From Diadema setosum (lineage: Eukaryota > Echinodermata > Echinoidea > Diadematoida > Diadematidae), in assembly GCA_033980235.1 (NCBI GenBank), contig CM067072.1:25450192-25514191 (forward strand): DNA of 64,000 bases, in the 5' to 3' direction. Every line of letters begins with the position of its first letter. Within the stretch, counting starts at the first letter, position 1. The translations under genes and the position numbers were made by a program. Of this stretch, positions 22,704 through 33,129 are shown in pieces. The notes beneath the pieces are model-generated. The model searched no databases and was not told the DNA's origin. It was given only the letters and a program-made list of their open reading frames with translations.

Positions 22704-22995
22704 TCACAGGTTCCTATTTTGGGCATCGATTGCCTGAACACATCTTTTCCAGATTTCAGCCTCCGACTCTCCACCTGCTGGGCAGAGAGCAAACGTTGCT
22801 AGTTTAATGGCGCCAATTCTGAGTGAATCCATAGGAGGATTCTTCCTCCCTTTGACGTTTTTGTTTGCCCTCTCCTCATTTAGGAACAGCAAATTCACGA
22901 GCCGCCTGGCCACATCCTTGTGGCAGGGAGCAAACGGCAGCATTTCCTGTAAGACAGTCTGCTTTACTGGCAGCACGTGCTTCCCTGCCACAGAG
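22704..22995 (-). pseudogene. BEN domain segment
   Basis: It reads VSVAGKHVLPVKQTVLQEML, then CHKDVARRLVNLLFLNEERA, KNPPMDSLRIGAIKLATFAL and ESEAEIWKRCVQAIDAQNR, stop. The order A-RRLVNLLF-EE, G-K-P-(L/M)D, AI...V/F and W-xC-xxAI fits a BEN domain (~80 residues), a DNA- or protein-binding module of chromatin factors. It is in a different phase from the preceding coil/Pro-rich frame (junction near 22985), so one indel separates them. The BEN call is from motif recall and not a profile search. Confidence 0.65.
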
Positions 22996-23935
22996 ACATG
23001 TTCCAGGCCTGAATCTCAGCTTGGCTCCTCGCTACTGCTGTTTGTGGTCTCTTCTCCAGCTCCCGCCTCTTCCAAGGCATAAGTTCATTGACCTCCTCCT
23101 GCAGGGCATCTACCTTGGCTACAAGGGCTGCTGGGGACGGCAAGGTGCTTGTAGTCGGAGCTGTTGTGTGGGATGGAGACTGGAGCTCTTGCTGGACTTC
23201 TTGATGCGATGGGGGGGGGGGGGTGTTGGAGGCAGTGTCTGGGATGGAGCCTGGGGTGGAGGCTGGGTTTCTCGCTTGAGGGGGACAGGTGCTAGAGGCG
23301 TTGCCTGGGATAGAGGCTGAGGTTCTGACGGGACTTCTTGACGAGGGGGTGGTGTTGGAGGCATTGTCTGGGATGGAGCCTGGGATGGAGGCTGTGGTTC
23401 TGGCTGGAGGTGGGTAGGCTTTGGAATGTAGGGATGAGGCCAGGGTTCTTGAGGATATTTTCTTCTTATCTTTCTCTGATTTCTGCAGCTTGGTTTCTAC
23501 CTCTGAAGCAGCAGTTTGTGTGGCAGTTAAGTTTGCCTTGGTATCAGCAAGCTCCTCTTTCAGCTCAGCTACAAATTTACGTAAGTTTTCAGCTTGCTGT
23601 TTAGCTTCTTCTTTGGTGTGCTGCAGATCCTTGAATTTTTGGTCCCTATGCTCCATCCTCCTGTTTACATTTCGAACATCACACTTTTTGAGCTTTTCTT
23701 TCATGGAGATACACCTGGTTTGAAGAGTAGCCAACTTTTCACTTGCAGCATTGTAGTTTGATGTGTATTCTGACAGCTTGTCACTGAGAGGGTTGAATTT
23801 CATCGTTATCTCATGCAGCTCTTTCAAGGTACTTGCTTGCTCCTCCTTGAGATGTTCAATTGATGTGTAAAGAGTGCCAATGTCATCTTGCAAATTTCTT
23901 GTTGTGTTGTTTCAATTTCTCATTGTTCCTTGTTT
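22990..23935 (-). CDS. Coiled-coil and Pro/Ser/Thr-rich part of the BEN-type gene
   Basis: The open frame extends above the first Met-like codon (a TTG at 23893) to ~23935, as RNNEKLKQHNKKLQ continues the coil without a stop. Residues 1-150 form a coil, including HEITMKFNPLSDKLSEYTSN and RNVNRRMEHRDQKFKDL, paralogous to the 2.6 kb locus. Then comes a ~100-residue Pro/Ser/Thr/Ala region with three imperfect copies of a ~25-residue unit (SIPGSIPDNASN, SIPGNASST, STPGSIPDTASN) and QEVQQELQSPSH. A short helix with ALVAKVDALQEEVNEL follows. After EIQAWN the frame needs one indel to enter the BEN domain. Likely nuclear if expressed. The splice acceptor for this exon is not certain. Confidence 0.6.
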
Positions 23936-23984
23936 GTTTATTTACACTACGCTACCAGCTGTTAGCGTAGTGTAAATAAACAAA
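23933..23984. repeat. Perfect 22 bp inverted repeat with 8 nt loop
   Basis: Left arm 23933-23954 and right arm 23963-23984 are exact reverse complements (core GTTTATTTACACTACGCTA), with the loop CCAGCTGT. It lies at the 5' edge of the coiled-coil exon and is followed by an A run. Perfection over 22 bp in otherwise diverged DNA suggests recent origin or function. Confidence 0.85.
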
Positions 23985-24165
23985 AAAAAAAAAATCTGCC
24001 CACATCTTGCGTGCCTGAGATTGTGGCAATTAACGAAGTTGACAAAAGAAGGGAAGGTGAAGATGCTACATTTTCATTTGCTCGTTATAGGTGGTTGATT
24101 TTCGTATCATATTCTTTATTCTTATGTTTAGAAAAACACCTCGTTATAACCGAAATCTCGCTATA

Positions 24166-24330
24166 CAGTGCCGACCGCGGGAAACGTCACGAAAACCCCT
24201 AGGGCAAATGCGGGAAGCCCTTTCGTCCGGGCGTACTAGGTGATACGCGGGCGTTTGGACGCGTACAGACGAGGGAAGTCGCCCGCACTTTCACGCTCGT
24301 CTAAACACCCGCATTTGCCCGAGCGCTTCA
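24166..24330. repeat. TE-A left terminus with subterminal hairpin
   Basis: Beyond the 25 bp terminal repeat, GGGCAAATGCGGG (about 24201) is matched by CCCGCATTTGCCC (about 24308), enclosing CpG-rich DNA with GCGGGCGTTTGGACGCG. Its base composition contrasts sharply with the AT-rich interior. Confidence 0.7.
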
Positions 24331-24424
24331 GCGCGGAATTAATGATATGAAAATCAAACTCTCCCGTCAACCATCGGCTACACGAAGGAAATTAGCTGAA
24401 ATCGATCCGCGAAAATCTTTTGAA

Positions 24425-25540
24425 AAGTATCAGTAATTTGCCGGATGTTTGCTTTTACGTTCGAAAGTAAAATAATAACCATAACATTCAGCTCCCGAAT
24501 ATGCTAAAGCAAATGTCGAATGATCCCTTTGACGTTTGGAAATGAATAACAATAATACTCCGTACGATGATTAAATAAATGTCGGATGTTTGCTTTTACT
24601 TTCGGAAGTAAATAGCAATAACTTTCATCTCCGGAAGATGCTAAAATAAATGTCGGATCTTTGCTTTGACGTTCGGAAATGAATAACAATAATATTCAAC
24701 TCTGTACGATGATAAAAATAAATGCCGGATGTTTGCTTTTACATTCAAAAGTAAATAACAATAACATTCAGCTCCGGAAGATGCTAAAATAAATGTCGAA
24801 TGATCCCTGTGATGTTCGGAAATTAATAACACTAATATTCAACTCCGTATGATGATTAAACAGATGTCGGGTGTTTGCTTTTACTTTCGAAAGTAAATAG
24901 CAATAACATTTGGCTCCGGAAGATGCCCAGAAAATGGCAGATGATTGCTTTTTACGTTTGGAGGTGAATAGCAGTAACAGTCTGCTCCATATAATAAAAT
25001 AAATGTCGGATATTTGCTATTACATTTCGAAATGAAGAACAGTAACATTCAGCTGCGTTTGATGGTAAAGTAAATGTCTGATGTCTGCCTTGACGTTCAA
25101 AATGAAAACACAGTAACATTCGCCTCCGTACGATGCTAAAATGATTGTCGGATGTTTGCTTTTAAATTTGGAAATGAATAACGGTAATGTTCTGCTCCGA
25201 ACGATGCTAAAATAAATAACAGATTGTTGCTTTTACATTTGGAAATGATTAACGGTATCAATCGGCTCAGTTAGATGCTAAAATAAATAGCGGATGTTTG
25301 CTTTCACGTTTGGAAATGAAAAAGGATAACATTCAGCTCCGTAAGATGCTAAAATGAATGTCGGTTGTTTGCTTTAACATTTGAAAATGATTAACGGTAA
25401 CATTCGGCTCCGTAAGGTGTCAAAATACTGGTAAATGTTGGATGATTGCTTTTGCGATCAGAAATGAATAACGGTAACTTTAGCCTCTTTACAATGCTAA
25501 AACAAATGTCGGATAAATCAGATAATTTTGCTTAACATTC
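24425..25540. repeat. TE-A left array, ~71 bp repeat, plus orientation
   Basis: About 15 diverged copies. Typical unit words are GTCGGATGTTTGCTTTTAC, GGAAATGAATAAC, AACATTCAGCTCCG and GATGCTAAAATAAAT. GTCGGA-type words occur at 24581, 24652, 24723 and 24795, spacing 71-72 bp. The unit has no open frame across copies. Confidence 0.85.
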
Positions 25541-25544
25541 GACG

Positions 25545-26250
25545 TCGTGCGATACCAAGTTGATTGCATAAACCTTCGACACTTCGTTGCTGCTCAATTT
25601 TATTTGATCTCGACATTATGGACGCTATACCTATTTGATTTAATTGTCCTTATTTTATCAACCTTCGACATCAGCCGCTACTTTATAGTTTTCTCGATCA
25701 CTAACGTCGGACGGTATGACCTAATCAACTTTGGACATTGGTCGCTATTTAATAATTTCATCAACCTTACACATTGGTAGCTATTCCGATGTTCGTTATT
25801 CCGAAGGCTCTCTAGTCCGAAGATTCGTTATTCAGAAGGTATATTGTTCCGTTAATTTCATTTTCGGATTCATGAATCTTCACAATAACGAACCTTCGGA
25901 ATAACGCCACAAACGTTCGAATTAACGAACCTGTAGGTTTAGGGAATTTGTGTGTTTCGAATTTGACGACCCTTCGGAATTACGACCCTTCGGAATTACG
26001 AACCTTCGGAATATTACGAACAGCACCCATCCGATTATCAACCTTCGACATCGATCGCTGCTTACTGATTTTATCAACCTTCGACGTCGACCGTAAATAA
26101 CGTATTTGATTGACACTTTCGACGTCGATCGCTGCACATTAGATTGGCAAACCGTCGAAGTGTCGATCGCTGCCTATTTATTTACTGGTTCCCCAATTTC
26201 TGACTTAGTTACTGATTTAATCTACCTTCAACATTGGTCGGTCATTATAT
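25545..26250. repeat. Second array in TE-A left arm (TTCGACATyGrTCGCT words)
   Basis: Words such as CAACCTTCGACATC, GGTCGCTATT and GATCGCTGC recur every ~50-65 bp at 25565-25790 and again at 26035-26240. The array is split by a palindromic element. Confidence 0.6.
25785..26028. mobile_element. Palindromic MITE, copy 1 (TTATTCCGAAGG family)
   Basis: The left half is rich in GTTCGTTATTCCGAAGG and the right half in its complement CCTTCGGAAT; it ends in CAGCACCC like the complete copy at 27580-28010. Duplicated flanks are not clear here. Confidence 0.6.
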
Positions 26251-26259
26251 TGTAAGTGG

Positions 26260-27570
26260 CCACTTATTGTCTCGAGCTTGATATTTCCCAATGGCGTCCA
26301 CGTCTACACACACACACATAAAAAGAAAGAAAAAGATCCGAGTCTTAAAGGTCTAACGAGGCGTGAAAGTCCTTTTGTGATGCTTTTAATTGTGTCATTC
26401 ACAATAGTGTCACGGTCCCTAAGATGGATGAAAGAGGCGCAGATCTTAAGAAGCCACTTGAGTTGAAGTTTAACACCGTCTGCCTATTCTTAAAGTACAC
26501 GATTTGTAGGGGAAAAAGAAAAAGACAAAGAGAGGGAGAAAACAAAGAAAACGTAGGAGAGAGAGAAGAGTATGGCGAAACCACCAGAGTGGCACTATGT
26601 AATCAACAAAGCTGCGTTTAACTTCACTCGAGTCCCCGAGAAGTGGTACTACACGTGCATGCATAATGTTTATCTTGGATACATGTACTGTAGGTACCCT
26701 TCTCTCCTTTCATGATAAATTGTTTATACGTATCACATAACTATATCAATGCATGTTTACGTCGCAATTTGTCCAATCGGGGTTTTCCCTCTTTAAGGAG
26801 TGCTTGCTTTCCAAGAAAAAAAAAAGAAGGATGAAATTAATGATTATGAGCAAAACTGAATGCATTTAAGCAGCGGAATCGCGCTACATCGATAGCACTC
26901 CAAAATCTTCGAGTGATCCCGGAGGTCACTCCGAGTGAAAATGAACATTTTCACTCAAAATTCACTCCAATTTCACTCTAAATTGACTCCGTTTTAAATG
27001 TATCCACCCCTTCAAGTGTGAATGTTTTCATTTTTTTTTTTTTTTAGAGAGAGAGAGAGAGAGAGTAGGCCTACTGTGCATTGGAATACGAATCTCTGTT
27101 GTGCAGCGATATTATGATCGCTATAAAAACGATCAGTTCGATGAGCAAAGCACGTGCTTGCCCTGCCAGCAGTGAGTGCGCCATGTGGTTCCAACATACT
27201 CATCTTGTGTGCCCAGCGTGTTTTTATCACAGAACTTTTGTGTGTAGAGTTCTGTCGTTTTTACGTTATGGTCAATTCATGACGTGTGAGTGCTTCGACT
27301 TGACGCCTGTGAGATTGACAGGTGCCGTTTACGAGAATAAAAACTGTCAGTAGTGACTATCAATCCCAAAATCAGTTGCTATATAATAATCAGACTATTA
27401 CTTAAATGTAGAGTTACATGTAGTTACATGTATTTCGAATGACAATGCGCACATCCCCTTTAATATCATCACACTTTTGATACGGCGGACAGAAGGCCGT
27501 TAAATTTCATTGCTCTCAATGATTCGATACAATCATAGCTTTTAAAAGGTCCAATTAAACAAATTGGATA
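26260..27570. other. TE-A interior, no gene seen
   Basis: A short inverted pair (CTTGAGTTGAAGTTTAAC near 26456 and GTTTAACTTCACTCGAG near 26616) encloses a purine-rich tract. 26895-27000 has repeated TCACTC words. GA repeat at 27047-27065. No convincing coding frame. Confidence 0.4.
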
Positions 27571-27579
27571 TGAAATCAC

Positions 27580-28010
27580 GGTTACAGCTCGTTATTCCGA
27601 AGGTTCGTTAGTAAGGTCCTAAAGGTTCTTTAGTCCGAAGGTTTGTTAATCCGAAAATGAAATAAGGTTCGTTATTCCGAAGGTTCGTTAATCCCAAAAT
27701 GAAACAAAGTTCGACTTACTTCGAAGGTTCGTTACGGACCCTATATCATTTCGGATCCTATATCATTTCGGATCAACGAACCTTCCAGATAACGAACCCT
27801 ATTTCATTTTCGGATTAACGAACCTTCGGAATGACGAACCCTATGTCATTTTTGGATTAACGAACCTTCGAAATAACGCCGCAAATGTTCGAATTAACGA
27901 ACCTTTTTTCGTTTTCGGATTACTACGAACCTCTATGGTGTAGGGAATTTATGTGTTTCGGACAAACGAACCTTCGGAATAACGAACCTTCGGAATAACG
28001 AACAGCACCC
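27580..28010. mobile_element. Palindromic MITE, complete copy with 8 bp target duplication
   Basis: Flanked by GAAATCAC at 27572-27579 and 28011-28018. The ends, read inward, are GGTTACAGCTCGTTATTCCG and GGGTGCTGTTCGTTATTCCG. The whole 431 bp is a degenerate palindrome of TTCGTTA(A/T)TCCGAA words. The 8 bp duplication suits hAT-like mobilisation. Confidence 0.8.
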
Positions 28011-28800
28011 GAAATCACAACGTCTTTATCTTGTTAAGATATAAGACAAAAAAAGGTCCCTCAGTTCATGAACTTGCGATGTTTCTTTATTGCGTGTGTT
28101 TCTAGCTTGTATTTGGCACTCACGGAATGAATGCGCGTACAGTATATGGTAGGCTACATACTCGTGCCCTTGTTGTTGCTGAACATTTCCCCTTCACAGT
28201 GATTGTGTGGCATGATCGTTGAGTATGTTCAGATGGTGTTAGTGCGTTGATTAAAATGTTACCACAATAGATGCACGTGTGCTATAACAACGATCTGAGG
28301 TCTTTGATACGCGCTGTTTTCTTGTTTACAAACATTGAATCTTGGTGAACTTAATTCACTATCGTCCCCATGCTAACATGCAAAAGAAGAAAACGCTTTT
28401 GGGCTATTTCACATTAAGTGTACACTTTTGTAAAAACTGATTTTTCCCTATTTTGACCCATTGTTAGAATTTCCATTATTGTACTGGCGGTATTGTTTGA
28501 TGGACCATATCAACACCAACCTACTAGTTGCAATTTCAGGACAGTTCAAGTATTATTTCTCTTAAATTTTGGATTTTTTTGTGTATTTTTAACGGAAAAT
28601 GGATTCTCATTCGACAATTTTGATAAAGTTCATTGATATCTTAAATGAATTTAATGAAAGTTGTGCTGAATATTCCTCTTATTATATAAGTACAACCATT
28701 ATTCAGCATTTTGAAGCTTATTTGATGAAATTTGACCCATAAATGTGGAACTTATGAATGTTTTTGTAAAAGGTATCTTTTCCGTTAAACAAAAAAATTA

Positions 28801-31800
28801 TGTCCTCTCCAGAACATATAAGTCACTAGCAGTGAATGAAAGCGATAAAGATGTGCCAAGATGCTGCTGATTTAATCTTCAGAATGTTTGTAAGTGAAAA
28901 CATATGACACATCAATGAACATAATGTGTTGGATTTATTTTACTGCTTGGTTATTTTGATATATAAATTTTCCGTTAAAAGTGTGTCCTCTCCAGAACAG
29001 GTACATTTTTCATTTTTTTGAAGCACTAAGGATTTTGATATCTATTATTGTGGTATAGAAATAATTGTGTACTTCAATTCAACATAATGAAATATGATTT
29101 TCTTTCTAAATTCGTATAGATGGTCAGTATCTTACATTAATGCAGCGTTAAACAGCATGTCCTCTCCAGAACAAAGCTAGTTCATTTTTTAACAATGTAC
29201 AGAAACAAAAATGTTAACAGTAAAACTCCTTCTTTTATGTAAGAAAATAATGGTCTGTTGTTGCATACTATAACTGAAATCAAAAACTAACATTTCAACT
29301 GCTAGAATTTTATTCTGGAATTGATTTTCATTAGTTCATCTATGTAAATGAGCAATATCGGAAGTCACTGGCGGCAATACTCTCACACCATATTGTGATA
29401 GGCAAGAAAAATTAATGTGATACTGTTTGTAACTGTGTAACTGACAAAATCTACTGATCATGGCAATTATTTACTAGCCTGGAAAACAATATACTGCATG
29501 CCTTTATGTTGTTCTGGAGAGGACACATATTTTAACACATGATTGCATTTACAATTTGGTCACTTTAATCAAGAGATAAATGATTTTTGTGCAGGTAATC
29601 GAATCCGGAACACTATACATCACTGTTTCACTCCCCATTTTCATGTTGTGTACAAAATAAGTTGGCCTATTCATTTTTTTTTTTAAATATGCTGTACTCC
29701 ACTTAGAAGTATGCTCCCTTTAGAGAGTTTTGCAACAAATTGATGGGGTATTCATCATTTAAAGACCATTTTCTACCAGTGTTATTGTAGGATGAGACAG
29801 TATGTATTTCCTTGATGGCTCTCCTCCACGCTACCCTGCTACCCATGCTACCCCTGCTACTCATGCTTTCCTGATTTGCACCTTCGGTTTGATTTCCTTT
29901 CCTTTCTCTTAAAGGCCTTTATGTGCAGGTATATATAATTATGCAAGTACATGGTGATTCCCCGTGGCATGAATTTCTTGGTCCATCAATTGCACGCCAT
30001 GTGTGTCATTCAAAATTTGTTGTTTAAAGTGTCATATCACTTGAAACATTCTAATTCACAATATCATGTACATAATGGTTTAAAGCATTCTGTTACATTT
30101 GTGAAATTTGAAAATCTCAGATTCTAATTTGTCTTTTTCATTTGTGATTTGACAGAGAACTCTAATCAGTATAACCTCTTATTACAGGCTACCCAGTCTA
30201 GTGTTTCATGTTTGTTTTCAATGGGTTAATATTCTTGGATGCTAACTATGCTACCAGCATTAGTTCTGAAATGTATTGACTGAGTTTTAAACAACAGCAG
30301 AAAAAGCAAAGCCAGATTTGTCTTGCCTAATAATAACTTTACATGAAAATCGAAAGTCAAGACTGCCATTAGCCCCTGTTCCACAGAATGGAAACCATTG
30401 AAAGACCACTGAAAGACTGAAAATTGCCAAGCTGTTTCAGTAATGCTTCAGGATCAGTGAAATTTGCTGTCTCTTTGGAGTGGTTCCTGAAACCCCTGCA
30501 AGACCATCAAAAGACCAGAAACAACTTTTCCGGCAAGATCCCTGCTCCGATCTTGCAGACAGCTAAAAGTTTATCAAGACCAATAAGACTATTTAGAGAT
30601 CTCTTACAGTGCCAGAGATCTTTGAATGATCAATCAAGATATCTAAAGCACTGCCGCAGACCACGGAGAGAATTCTAATAGAAAGACTGAGACTACTGCA
30701 AGAATTGTGAAAGAACAAGATAACAAATCCCTGTAATATGAATCGGAATATTGCAGTGCAGTTATGTTTATGATGATATTTGTTGTCTTGCGGAACTTAC
30801 ACTAGTCCTACAACAGTCTTTAAACAGTCTTTAAGGGATCTTGGATTCAAAAAAGATCTTTTCGCAATCTCCATGCATGTCTATCACTGGTTTCTATGGA
30901 CTTTGACTGGTCTTCCAATGATTTCTCAATGATCTCTCAGCAGTCTTTCAATGATCTCAACAACAAAACAAAAACAAAAAGAAAAGAAAAGAGAGACTGT
31001 CACAAGATCATGGAGAGACAATAATAACACCTTTGCAATTTAATTGAGGGATCCCTGACAGATCACCAGGAGACCATTTTCGTGAATGACTACTAAAAGA
31101 CTGCTTTGAACCATTTCAAGAAGTTTTGGAGACCACAAAGACCCCTGACAGATCAATCAGGAATTGTGAAAGACCTCAGAGAAGTGCACTGAAAGACCAT
31201 AGAGAGATCAAACAAGTTTCATGGTCTTTCAGCAGTCTTGCTTCCAAATTTTAGTGTTAAACAAAATGTCCTCTCCAGAACTTATCAGTGATTCATTCTT
31301 TGAGAATTCCCATTGGGTAGATAATAAGACCACAATATTAACAATGATGTATCAATGAACAACAACAGCATTCCTTTTATAGTAAAACATTGCTTAATAA
31401 ACGTGTTATTGTGCGTTAACTTTTCAGGCAATATTTTCTTATAAGTAATTGGAGCTGTACTTGGGTGTCCACTCTGAAGTTTTTTACTGTTTAATGTGAT
31501 TTGGCTCTTGAGCATTGCAATAACATCTGGAGTATTTATGCAGAAATGTTAAAACTGATTGATGCATCGTATAAATTCACATATTAGCTCATATAGTTGG
31601 TGTTCATAATTGTAGAGGTTGTTGTTAAATAATTGTCCTCTCCAACACCCCTGATTATACTAAGGTTTATAAGCTCACAGCTGATTGGTTCTTGCAATTA
31701 CTTAATCATTATACACAACAACAAATAATGTAGACTTAAATAAAACACTGTGCATCAAATTTGAAGTTATATACGAAGAAAAATTATAATTTTTTATGTC

Positions 31801-32019
31801 ACTAAATACAATTTACCCCTCCATATCTCAGTTTGCCACATGAGACATCAGTTTTGTGGCAAAATATGGCTAGACTGAAGTTTAAATGAGTACATTGACA
31901 TTGGATCAGTAATACAGATACATATAGATACCTTGGTACACAGAGAACCATTTTTGTAGCAGTTACAGGCTTGATAATGCTGATGTGTTTCTTGTTAAAC
32001 AAAATGTCCTCTCCAGACA
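28801..32019. repeat. Recurring TGTCCTCTCCAGAAC motif inside TE-B
   Basis: Forward copies start at 28801, 28984, 29159, 31267, 31634 (CCAACAC variant) and 32005 (CCAGACAC variant), with one reverse copy near 29511. Most are preceded by GTTAAA(C)A. Spacings are 183 and 175 bp on the left, 367 and 371 bp on the right. The DNA between copies is not obviously repeated. Confidence 0.8.
30370..31250. repeat. Degenerate GAAAGACCACTGAAAGAC minisatellite in both orientations
   Basis: Plus-sense words (AAAGACC, AAGACTG) fill 30390-30720 and 30980-31215. Complementary words (AGTCTTT, GGTCTT, GATCTCTCAGCAGTC) fill 30800-30960 and 31222-31242. The layout recalls the arms of TE-F with a different unit, so it may be another nested element. 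Confidence 0.6.
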
Positions 32020-32473
32020 CCTGTTTTTGTGACTATACTTTAGGAAACTATTTAAAGATGTAAACATGGACTTGACGCTCTTTAATTTTAGATATAGATG
32101 GAATATACCCTAAGGTTTTAGAATCTGTATGTTTTTTCCCCGAACAACAACTTTCATTTTTGACCCCCCGTGAGAAAAAAAGTGTACACTTAACGTGAAA
32201 TGACCCTTTTGTTCTTGTTTATGTGTACCATGCAGTGAACAGAAGGTAGACCTGTAAACTGTGCCGCTAAGCCCTAGCTGTAGTTTGCACTTTGACGGAT
32301 TGTCACTGCTCGTCTACTATTCGAAGCGAAATGAAAATCAAACTAGAGATCTCGTGCTGTATACTTTCTCGTACTGTGTACTATATACCATATTTAAAAT
32401 GCAATTTGTGGTAGTACTTGTCAACGCTGTGTTTTTGGCTCAAACTTTTCTCTCTCAAACTTACTTGGTTACG

Positions 32474-32653
32474 CAGGGGCGGATCCAGGGAGGACCGCAA
32501 CCGGCGCCCCCCCCCCCCTTTATTTATTTATTTATTTTTTGTTGAAACAAAAGAAATGTAAAAAAAAAAAAAAAAATGGGGGAGGGGTGCGTGCGCCCCC
32601 CTTTAATTTTGTAAACGCGCCCCCACTTTACGGAATTCCTGGATCCGCCCCTG
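32474..32653. mobile_element. 180 bp hAT-like MITE
   Basis: CAGGGGCGGATCCAGG at the left is matched by CCTGGATCCGCCCCTG at the right, a perfect 16 bp terminal repeat. TTACG flanks both sides (32469-32473, 32654-32658). The centre is poly-C, TTTA and poly-A. CAGGGGCG-type ends recall hAT elements, though a full 8 bp duplication is not seen. Confidence 0.78.
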
Positions 32654-32964
32654 TTACGGGATAATACCTATCAGAATCTTCATGTAGTATTTCTTGTGAT
32701 TTTGGTGCAAGCTGCATGGCAGTATTGATTTTGAGACACTTCTATGGTCCGTCAGCACCTGATTCTCTTTATGTGACGATGTGCACGTGAAAAGCATTCA
32801 AACTTTCCCATGTGTTTGCTCTTGCATTAAAGGCGTATTAATTCACCACGTACATGAAACAAAACCCCCATAGTTCTGAAATGTGAGTTATAGGGATAGA
32901 AACAACCGCTGGAAAAAAAAAAATTGAATCCGTATGATCGAAAATACAGTACACTATGTGAATT

Positions 32965-33125
32965 GTTACAGTTCGCTATTCCGAAGGTTCGTTAATCCGA
33001 AAATATGAGGTTTGTAACTTGTTATTCCAAAGGTTCATTTATCAAAAAATGAAATAAGGTTCGTTATGCCGAAGGTTCGTTAATCCGAAAATGAAACAAA
33101 GGTCCTAATTCCGAAGGTTCTTTAC
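32965..33125. mobile_element. Palindromic MITE, partial copy 3
   Basis: GTTCGCTATTCCGAAGG, GGTTCGTTAATCCGAAAATG and related words, the left half only of the family complete at 27580-28010. Confidence 0.6.
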
Positions 33126-33129
33126 AATC

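Larger units (their letters stand above)
28401..32206. mobile_element. TE-B: 3.8 kb element nested in TE-A
   Basis: Left end GGGCTATTTCACATTAAGTG; right end in reverse complement GGGTCATTTCACGTTAAGTG. The repeat continues through TACACTTTT (about 29 bp, 3 mismatches). TTTT flanks both ends (28397-28400, 32207-32210), a possible 4 bp target duplication but low-complexity. The interior is AT-rich without a recognised transposase. The motif TGTCCTCTCCAGAAC recurs within it. Confidence 0.72.

Noticed and set aside
22807..23723. Long plus-strand open frames opposite the BEN/coiled-coil gene
   Set aside because: Shadow frames; Gly/Trp-rich products arise from the antisense of the Pro-rich repeats.
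24425..25540. Regularly spaced repeats resembling a CRISPR array
   Set aside because: The whole ~71 bp unit is repeated and diverged; there is no constant repeat with unique spacers, no cas genes, and the genome is eukaryotic.
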